Source: Baylisascaris procyonis (lineage: Eukaryota > Nematoda > Chromadorea > Rhabditida > Ascarididae). From it: a DNA stretch of 64,000 nt. The stretch's first letter is position 1; every line of letters begins with the position of its first letter. The notes beneath the pieces are model-generated. The model saw nothing but the letters and a program-made list of their open reading frames with translations. It was not told where the DNA came from and did no database searches. The translations under genes and the position numbers were made by a program. The stretch covers positions 292,767 through 356,766 of the forward strand of contig JAZARR010000278.1 of NCBI GenBank assembly GCA_037389465.1, read 5' to 3'. Below, one piece after another: positions 53,300 to 63,599 of the stretch.

Positions 53300-53480
53300 T
53301 TGTTTTTGTCGACTTTTCTATATTTAGAATTGCCTTTCTCGACTTTTTATATTTAAAATTGTTTTTGTGGACTTTTTTATATTTAATTTGTTTTTGTCGA
53401 CTTTTTTATATTTAAAATTGTTTTTGTGGACTTTTTTATATTTAAAATTGTTTTTTTTGACTTTTTATATATTAAATTGT
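53300..53480 (+). repeat. Small remnant of family B
   Basis: GTCGACTTTTCTATATTTAG with AATTGCCTTTCTCGAC near 53308-53345, the same pair as at 35709 and 40726. It is followed by ATATTTAATTTG near 53382 and TTTTTTGACTTTTTATATA near 53455. A GT insertion (GTGTCGAC) lies just before it near 53159. Confidence 0.72.
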
Positions 53481-56400
53481 TTTTGTGGACTTTTTTATAT
53501 TTAAAATTGTTTTTGTGGACTTTTTTATATTTAAAATTGTTTTTGTGGACTTTTTATATTTAAAATTGTTTTTGTGGACTTTTTTATATTTAAATTGTTT
53601 TTGTGGACTTTTTTATATTTAAAATTGTTTTTGTCGACTTTTTTATATTTAAAATTGTTTTTGTGGACTTTTTTATATTTAAAATTGTTTTTGTGGACTT
53701 TCTTATATTTAAAATTGTTTTTGTGGACTTTTTCATATTTAAAATTGTTTTTGTCGACTTTTTTATATTTAGAATTGTTTTTGTCGACTTTTTTATTTAA
53801 AATTGTTTTTGTGGACTTTTTTATATTTAAAATTGTTTTTGTGGACCTTTTTATATTTAAAATTGTTTTTGTGGACTTTTTTATATTTAAAATTGTTTTT
53901 GTCGACTTTTTTATATTTAAAATTGTTTTTGTGGACTTTTTTATATTTAAAATTGTTTTTGTGGACTTTTTATATTTAAAATTGTTTTTGTGGACTTTTT
54001 ATATTTAAAATTGTTTTTGTGGACTTTTTTATATTTAAAATTGTTTTTGTGGACTTTTTTATATTTAAAATTGTTTTTGTGGACTTTTTTATATTTAAAA
54101 TTGTTTTTGTCGACTTTTTTATATTTAAAATTGTTTTTGTGGACTTTTTTATATTTAAAATTGTTTTTGTGGACTTTTTTATATTTAAAATTGTTTTTGT
54201 CGACTTTTTATATTTAAAATTGTTTTTGTCGACTTTTTTATATTTAAAATTGTTTTTGTGGACTTTTTTATATTTAAAATTGTTTTTGTGGACTTTTTTA
54301 TATTTAAAATTGTTTTTGTGGACTTTTTTATATTTAAAATTGTTTTTGTGGACTTTTTTATATTTAAAATTGTTTTTGTGGACTTTTTTATATTTAAAAT
54401 TGTTTTTGTCGACTTTTTATATTTAAAATTGTTTTTGTCGACTTTTTTTATTTAAAATTGTTTTTGTGGACTTTTTTATATTTAAAATTGTTTTTGTGGA
54501 CTTTTTTATATTTAAAATTGTTTTTGTGGACTTTTTATATTTAAAATTGTTTTTGTCGACTTTTTATATTTAAAATTGTTTTTGTGGACTTTTTTATATT
54601 TAAAATTGTTTTTGTGGACTTTTTTATATTTAAAATTGTTTTTGTGGACTTTTTTATATTTAAAATTGTTTTTGTGGACTTTTTTATATTTAAAATTGTT
54701 TTTGTGGACTTTTTTATATTTAAAATTGTTTTTGTGGACTTTTTTATATTTAAAATTGTTTTTGTGGACTTTTTATATTTAAAATTGTTTTTGTGGACTT
54801 TTTTATATTTAAAATTGTTTTTGTCGACTTTTTTATATTTAAAATTGTTTTTGTGGACTTTTTTATATTTAAAATTGTTTTTGTGGACTTTTTTATATTT
54901 AAATTGTTTTTGTCGACTTTTTTATATTTAAAATTGTTTTTGTGGACTTTTTCATATTTAAATTGTTTTTGTGGACTTTTTATATTTAAATTGTTTTTGT
55001 GGACTTTTTTATATTTAAAATTTTTGTGGACTTTTTTATATTTAAAATTGTTTTTGTGGACTTTTTATATTTAAAATTGTTTTTGTGGACTTTTTTATAT
55101 TTAAAATTGTTTTTGTGGACTTTTTCATATTTAAAATTGTTTTTGTGGACTTTTTTATATTTAAAATTGTTTTTGTGACTTTTTTATATTTAAAATTGTT
55201 TTTGTGGACTTTTTTATATTTAAAATTGTTTTTGTGGACTTTTTTATATTTAAAATTGTTTTTGTGGACTTTTTTATATTTAAAATTGTTTTTGTCGACT
55301 TTTTTATTTAAAATTGTTTTTGTGGACTTTTTTATATTTAAAATTGCTTTTGTCGACTTTTTATATTTAAATTGTTTTTGTGGACTTTTTTATATTTAAA
55401 ATTGTTTTTGTGGACTTTTTATATTTAAAATTGTTTTTGTGGACTTTTTATATTTAAAATTGTTTTTGTCGACTTTTTATATTTAAAATTGTTTTTGTGG
55501 ACTTTTTTATATTTAAAATTGTTTTTGTCGACTTTTTTATATTTAAATTGTTTTTGTCGACTTTTTATATTTAAAATTGTTTTTGTGGACTTTTTTATAT
55601 TTAAAATTGTTTTTGTGGACTTTTTATATTTAAAATTGTTTTTGTGGACTTTTTTATATTTAAAATTGTTTTTGTGGACTTTTTTATATTTAAAATTGTT
55701 TTTGTGGACTTTTTTATATTTAAAATTGTTTTTGTGGACTTTTTTATATTTAAAATTGTTTTTGTGGACTTTTTATATTTAAAATTGTTTTTGTGGACTT
55801 TTTTATATTTAAAATTGTTTTTGTGGACTTTTTTATATTTAAAATTGTTTTTGTGGACTTTTTATATTTAAAATTGTTTTTGTGGACTTTTTATATTTAA
55901 AATTGTTTTTGTGACTTTTTTATATTTAAAATTGTTTTTGTGGACTTTTTTATATTTAAAATTGTTTTTGTGGACTTTTTATATTTAAAATTGTTTTTGT
56001 GGACTTTTTTATATTTAAAATTGTTTTTGTGGACTTTTTTATATTTAAAATTGTTTTTGTGGACTTTTTTATATTTAAAATTGTTTTTGTGGACTTTTTT
56101 ATATTTAAATTTGTTTTTGTGGACTTTTTTATATTTAAAATTGTTTTTGTGGACTTTTTTATATTTAAAATTGTTTTTGTGGACTTTTTTATATTTAAAA
56201 TTGTTTTTGTGGACTTTTTTATATTTAAAATTGTTTTTGTGACTTTTTTATATTTAAAATTGTTTTTGTGGACTTTTTTATATTTAAAATTGTTTTTGTG
56301 GACTTTTTTATATTTAAAATTGTTTTTGTGGACTTTTTATATTTAAAATTGTTTTTGTGGACTTTTTTATATTTAAAATTGTTTTTGTGGACTTTTTTAT

Positions 56401-57624
56401 ATTTAAAATTGTTTTTGTGGACTTTTTATATTTAAAATTGTTTTTGTGGACTTTTTATATTTAAAATTGTTTTTGTGGACTTTTTTATATTTAAAATTGT
56501 TTTTGTGGACTTTTTTATATTTAAAATTGTTTTTGTGGACTTTTTATATTTAAAATTGTTTTTGTGGACTTTTTATATTTAAAATTGTTTTTGTGGACTT
56601 TTTTATATTTAAAATTGTTTTTGTCGACTTTTTTATATTTAAAATTGTTTTTGTGGACTTTTTTATATTTAAAATTGTTTTTGTGGACTTTTTATATTTA
56701 AAATTGTTTTTGTGGACTTTTTTATATTTAAAATTGTTTTTGTGGACTTTTTTATATTTAAAATTGTTTTTGTGGACTTTTTTATATTTAAAATTGTTTT
56801 TGTGGACTTTTTTATATTTAAAATTGTTTTTGTGGACTTTTTATATTTAAAATTGTTTTTGTGGACTTTTTTATATTTAAAATTGTTTTTGTGGACTTTT
56901 TTATATTTAAAATTGTTTTTGTGGACTTTTTTATATTTAAAATTGTTTTTGTGGACTTTTTATATTTAAAATTGTTTTTGTGGACTTTTTATATTTAAAA
57001 TTGTTTTTGTGGACTTTTTTATATTTAAAATTGTTTTTGTGGACTTTTTTATATTTAAAATTGTTTTTGTGGACTTTTTTATATTTAAAATTGTTTTTGT
57101 GGACTTTTTATATTTAAAATTGTTTTTGTCGACTTTTTTATATTTAAAATTGTTTTTGTGGACTTTTTATATTTAAAATTGTTTTTGTGGACTTTTTATA
57201 TTTAAAATTGTTTTTGTGGACTTTTTTATATTTAAAATTGTTTTTGTGGACTTTTTTATATTTAAAATTGTTTTTGTGGACTTTTTATATTTAAAATTGT
57301 TTTTGTGGACTTTTTTATATTTAAAATTGTTTTTGTGGACTTTTTTATATTTAAAATTGTTTTTGTGGACTTTTTTATATTTAAAATTGTTTTTGTGGAC
57401 TTTTTTATATTTAAAATTGTTTTTGTGGACTTTTTTATATTTAAAATTGTTTTTGTGGACTTTTTTATATTTAAAATTGTTTTTGTGGACTTTTTTATAT
57501 TTAAAATTGTTTTTGTGGACTTTTTTATATTTAAATTGTTTTTGTCGACTTTTTATATTTAAAATTGTTTTTGTGGACTTTTTTATATTTAAAATTGTTT
57601 TTGTGGACTTTTTATATTTAAAAT

Positions 57625-57640
57625 TGTTTTTGTCTTTTTT
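57625..57640 (+). other. Monomer with deleted GGA core
   Basis: The junction reads TTTTTGTCTTTTTTATA where TTTTTGTGGACTTTTTTATA is expected. Three bases of the GTGGAC core are missing. It is one of few changes in the otherwise invariant core in this part of the array. Confidence 0.8.
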
Positions 57641-59219
57641 ATATTTAAAATTGTTTTTGTGGACTTTTTTATATTTAAAATTGTTTTTGTCGACTTTTTA
57701 TATTTAAAATTGTTTTTGTGGACTTTTTATATTTAAAATTGTTTTTGTGGACTTTTTATATTTAAAATTGTTTTTGTGGACTTTTTTATATTTAAAATTG
57801 TTTTTGTGGACTTTTTTATATTTAAAATTGTTTTTGTGGACTTTTTTATATTTAAAATTGTTTTTGTGGACTTTTTATATTTAAAATTGTTTTTGTGGAC
57901 TTTTTTATTTAAAATTGTTTTTGTGGACTTTTTTATTTAAATTGTTTTTGTGGACTTTTTATATTTAAAATTGTTTTTGTGGACTTTTTTATATTTAAAA
58001 TTGTTTTTGTGGACTTTTTTATATTTAAAATTGTTTTTGTGGACTTTTTATATTTAAAATTGTTTTTGTGGACTTTTTATATTTAAATTGTTTTTGGACT
58101 TTTTTATATTTAAAATTGTTTTTGTCGACTTTTTTATATTTAAAATTGTTTTTGTGGACTTTTTTATATTTAAAATTGTTTTTGTGGACTTTTTTATATT
58201 TAAAATTGTTTTTGTGGACTTTTTATATTTAAAATTGTTTTTGTCGACTTTTTTATATTTAAATTGTTTTTGTGGACTTTTTTATATTTAAAATTGTTTT
58301 TGTGGACTTTTTTATATTTAAAATTGTTTTTGTGGACTTTTTATATTTAAAATTGTTTTTGTGGACTTTTTTATATTTAAAATTGTTTTTGTGGACTTTT
58401 TTATATTTAAAATTGTTTTTGTGGACTTTTCATATTTAAAATTGTTTTTGTGGACTTTTTTATATTTAAATTGTTTTTGTCGACTTTTTATATTTAAAAT
58501 TGTTTTTGTGGACTTTTTTATATTTAAAATTGTTTTTGTGGACTTTTTATATTTAAAATTGTTTTTGTCGACTTTTTTATATTTAAAATTGTTTTTGTGG
58601 ACTTTTTTATATTTAAAATTGTTTTTGTGGACTTTTTTATATTTAAAATTGTTTTTGTGGACTTTTTATATTTAAAATTGTTTTTGTGGACTTTTTTATA
58701 TTTAAAATTGTTTTTGTGGACTTTTTTATATTTAAAATTGTTTTTGTCGACTTTTTTATATTTAAAATTGTTTTTGTGGACTTTTTTTATTTAAAATTGT
58801 TTTTGTCGACTTTTTTATATTTAAAATTGTTTTTGTGGACTTTTTATATTTAAAATTGTTTTTGTGGACTTTTTTATATTTAAATTGTTTTTGTGGACTT
58901 TTTTATATTTAAAATTGTTTTTGTGGACTTTTTTATATTTAAAATTGTTTTTGTCGACTTTTTATATTTAAAATTGTTTTTGTGGACTTTTTTATATTTA
59001 AAATTGTTTTTGTGGACTTTTTATATTTAAAATTGTTTTTGTGGACTTTTTTATATTTAAAATTGTTTTTGTGGACTTTTTTATATTTAAAATTGTTTTT
59101 GTGGACTTTTTTATATTTAAAATTGTTTTTGTGGACTTTTTTATATTTAAAATTGTTTTTGTGGACTTTTTTATATTTAAAATTGTTTTTGTGGACTTTT
59201 TATATTTAAAATTGTTTTT

Positions 59220-59669
59220 GTGGACTTTTTTATATTTAAAATTGTTTTTGTGGACTTTTTTATATTTAAAATTGTTTTTGTGGACTTTTTTATATTTAAA
59301 ATTGTTTTTGTGGACTTTTTTATATTTAAAATTGTTTTTGTGGACTTTTTTATATTTAAAATTGTTTTTGTGGACTTTTTTATATTTAAAATTGTTTTTG
59401 TGGACTTTTTTATATTTAAAATTGTTTTTGTGGACTTTTTTATATTTAAAATTGTTTTTGTGGACTTTTTTATATTTAAAATTGTTTTTGTGGACTTTTT
59501 TATATTTAAAATTGTTTTTGTGGACTTTTTTATATTTAAAATTGTTTTTGTGGACTTTTTTATATTTAAAATTGTTTTTGTGGACTTTTTTATATTTAAA
59601 ATTGTTTTTGTGGACTTTTTTATATTTAAAATTGTTTTTGTGGACTTTTTTATATTTAAAATTGTTTTT
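59220..59669 (+). repeat. Longest perfect run: 15 identical 30-bp monomers
   Basis: Fifteen monomers in a row without a single change (450 bp), preceded by a 29-bp monomer at 59191 and followed by another at 59670. Five further perfect 30-mers lie at 59041-59190. This is the most homogeneous spot noticed, suggesting very recent amplification. Confidence 0.93.
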
Positions 59670-61709
59670 GTGGACTTTTTATATTTAAAATTGTTTTTGT
59701 GGACTTTTTATATTTAAAATTGTTTTTGTGGACTTTTTTATATTTAAAATTGTTTTTGTGGACTTTTTATATTTAAAATTGTTTTTGTGGACTTTTTTAT
59801 ATTTAAAATTGTTTTTGTGGACTTTTTTATATTTAAAATTGTTTTTGTGGACTTTTTTATATTTAAAATTGTTTTTGTGGACTTTTTATATTTAAAATTG
59901 TTTTTGTGGACTTTTTTATATTTAAAATTGTTTTTGTGGACTTTTTTATATTTAAAATTGTTTTTGTGGACTTTTTATATTTAAAATTGTTTTTGTGGAC
60001 TTTTTTATATTTAAAATTGTTTTTGTGGACTTTTTATATTTAAAATTGTTTTTGTGGACTTTTTTATATTTAAAATTGTTTTTGTCGACTTTTTTATATT
60101 TAAAATTGTTTTTGTGGACTTTTTTATATTTAAAATTGTTTTTGTGGACTTTTTATATTTAAAATTGTTTTTGTGGACTTTTTTATATTTAAAATTGTTT
60201 TTGTGACTTTTTTATATTTAAAATTGTTTTTGTGGACTTTTTATATTTAAAATTGTTTTTGTGGACTTTTTATATTTAAAATTGTTTTTGTGGACTTTTT
60301 ATATTTAAAATTGTTTTTGTGGACTTTTTTATATTTAAAATTGTTTTTGTGGACTTTTTTATATTTAAAATTGTTTTTGTGGACTTTTTTATTTAAAATT
60401 GTTTTTGTGGACTTTTTTATATTTAAAATTGTTTTTGTGGACTTTTTATATTTAAAATTGTTTTTGTGGACTTTTTTATATTTAAAATTGTTTTTGTGAC
60501 TTTTTTATATTTAAAATTGTTTTTGTGGACTTTTTTATATTTAAAATTGTTTTTGTGGACTTTTTTATATTTAAAATTGTTTTTGTGGACTTTTTTATAT
60601 TTAAAATTGTTTTTGTGACTTTTTATATTTAAAATTGTTTTTGTGGACTTTTTTATATTTAAAATTGTTTTTGTGGACTTTTTATATTTAAATTGTTTTT
60701 GTGGACTTTTTTATATTTAAAATTGTTTTTGTGGACTTTTTTATATTTAAAATTGTTTTTGTGGACTTTTTTATATTTAAAATTGTTTTTGTGGACTTTT
60801 TATATTTAAAATTGTTTTTGTGGACTTTTTTATATTTAAAATTGTTTTTGTGGACTTTTTATATTTAAAATTGTTTTTGTGGACTTTTTTATATTTAAAA
60901 TTGTTTTTGTGGACTTTTTTATATTTAAAATTGTTTTTGTGGACTTTTTTATATTTAAAATTGTTTTTGTGGACTTTTTTATATTTAAAATTGTTTTTGT
61001 GGACTTTTTATATTTAAAATTGTTTTTGTGGACTTTTTTATATTTAAAATTGTTTTTGTGGACTTTTTTATATTTAAAATTGTTTTTGTGGACTTTTTTA
61101 TATTTAAAATTGTTTTTGTGGACTTTTTATATTTAAAATTGTTTTTGTCGACTTTTTTATATTTAAAATTGTTTTTGTGGACTTTTTATATTTAAAATTG
61201 TTTTTGTGGACTTTTTATATTTAAAATTGTTTTTGTCGACTTTTTTATATTTAAAATTGTTTTTGTCGACTTTTTTATATTTAAAATTGTTTTTGTGGAC
61301 TTTTTTATATTTAAAATTGTTTTTGTGGACTTTTTTATATTTAAAATTGTTTTTGTGGACTTTTTATATTTAAAATTGTTTTTGTGGACTTTTTATATTT
61401 AAAATTGTTTTTGTGGACTTTTTTATATTTAAAATTGTTTTTGTGGACTTTTTTATATTTAAAATTGTTTTTGTGGACTTTTTATATTTAAAATTGTTTT
61501 TGTCGACTTTTTTATATTTAAAATTGTTTTTGTGGACTTTTTTATATTTAAAATTGTTTTTGTGGACTTTTTTATATTTAAAATTGTTTTTGTGGACTTT
61601 TTTATATTTAAAATTGTTTTTGTGGACTTTTTATATTTAAAATTGTTTTTGTGGACTTTTTTATATTTAAAATTGTTTTTGTGGACTTTTTATATTTAAA
61701 ATTGTTTTT

Positions 61710-62009
61710 GTGGACTTTTTTATATTTAAAATTGTTTTTGTGGACTTTTTTATATTTAAAATTGTTTTTGTGGACTTTTTTATATTTAAAATTGTTTTTG
61801 TGGACTTTTTTATATTTAAAATTGTTTTTGTGGACTTTTTTATATTTAAAATTGTTTTTGTGGACTTTTTTATATTTAAAATTGTTTTTGTGGACTTTTT
61901 TATATTTAAAATTGTTTTTGTGGACTTTTTTATATTTAAAATTGTTTTTGTGGACTTTTTTATATTTAAAATTGTTTTTGTGGACTTTTTTATATTTAAA
62001 ATTGTTTTT
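61710..62009 (+). repeat. Perfect run of ten 30-bp monomers
   Basis: Ten identical consensus monomers between a 29-bp monomer at 61681 and a GTGAC variant at 62010. Confidence 0.92.
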
Positions 62010-63015
62010 GTGACTTTTTTATATTTAAAATTGTTTTTGTGGACTTTTTATATTTAAAATTGTTTTTGTGGACTTTTTATATTTAAAATTGTTTTTGTGG
62101 ACTTTTTTATATTTAAAATTGTTTTTGTGGACTTTTTTATATTTAAAATTGTTTTTGTGGACTTTTTTATATTTAAAATTGTTTTTGTGGACTTTTTTAT
62201 ATTTAAAATTGTTTTTGTGGACTTTTTTATATTTAAAATTGTTTTTGTCGACTTTTTTATTTAAAATTGTTTTTGTGGACTTTTTTATATTTAAAATTGT
62301 TTTTGTGGACTTTTTATATTTAAAATTGTTTTTGTGGACTTTTTTATATTTAAAATTGTTTTTGTGGACTTTTTTATATTTAAAATTGTTTTTGTGGACT
62401 TTTTTATATTTAAAATTGTTTTTGTGGACTTTTATATTTAAAATTGTTTTTGTGGACTTTTTTATATTTAAAATTGTTTTTGTGGACTTTTTTATATTTA
62501 AAATTGTTTTTGTCGACTTTTTTATATTTAAAATTGTTTTTGTCGACTTTTTTATATTTAAAATTGTTTTTGTGGACTTTTTTATATTTAAAATTGTTTT
62601 TGTGGACTTTTTTATATTTAAATTGTTTTTGTGGACTTTTTTATATTTAAAATTGTTTTTGTGGACTTTTATATTTAAAATTGTTTTTGTGGACTTTTTT
62701 ATATTTAAATTGTTTTTGTGGACTTTTTTATATTTAAAATTGTTTTTGTGGACTTTTTTATATTTAAAATTGTTTTTGTCGACTTTTTTATATTTAAAAT
62801 TGTTTTTGTGGACTTTTTATATTTAAAATTGTTTTTGTGGACTTTTTTATATTTAAAATTGTTTTTGTGGACTTTTTTATATTTAAAATTGTTTTTGTGG
62901 ACTTTTTTATATTTAAAATTGTTTTTGTGGACTTTTTTATATTTAAAATTGTTTTTGTGGACTTTTTTATATTTAAAATTGTTTTTGTGGACTTTTTATA
63001 TTTAAAATTGTTTTT

Positions 63016-63255
63016 GTGGACTTTTTTATATTTAAAATTGTTTTTGTGGACTTTTTTATATTTAAAATTGTTTTTGTGGACTTTTTTATATTTAAAATTG
63101 TTTTTGTGGACTTTTTTATATTTAAAATTGTTTTTGTGGACTTTTTTATATTTAAAATTGTTTTTGTGGACTTTTTTATATTTAAAATTGTTTTTGTGGA
63201 CTTTTTTATATTTAAAATTGTTTTTGTGGACTTTTTTATATTTAAAATTGTTTTT
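63016..63255 (+). repeat. Perfect run of eight 30-bp monomers
   Basis: Eight identical monomers follow a 29-bp monomer at 62987 and end at a TTTAAATTG monomer starting at 63256. Confidence 0.92.
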
Positions 63256-63599
63256 GTGGACTTTTTTATATTTAAATTGTTTTTGTGGACTTTTTATATT
63301 TAAAATTGTTTTTGTGGACTTTTTTATATTTAAAATTGTTTTTGTGGACTTTTTTATATTTAAAATTGTTTTTGTCGACTTTTTTATATTTAAAATTGTT
63401 TTTGTGGACTTTTTTATATTTAAAATTGTTTTTGTCGACTTTTTTATATTTAAATTGTTTTTGTCGACTTTTTATATTTAAAATTGTTTTTGTGGACTTT
63501 TTTATATTTAAAATTGTTTTTGTGGACTTTTTTATATTTAAAATTGTTTTTGTGACTTTTTATATTTAAAATTGTTTTTGTGGACTTTTTATATTTAAA

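Noticed and set aside
62068..62826. Long forward open frames encoding hydrophobic repeats (here about 250 codons; many others of 60-240 codons across the window)
   Set aside because: They follow directly from a 30-bp period without stops in two frames. Many begin at TTG, they shift frame at each 29-bp monomer, they overlap each other in different frames, and they have no domain beyond the repeat itself.
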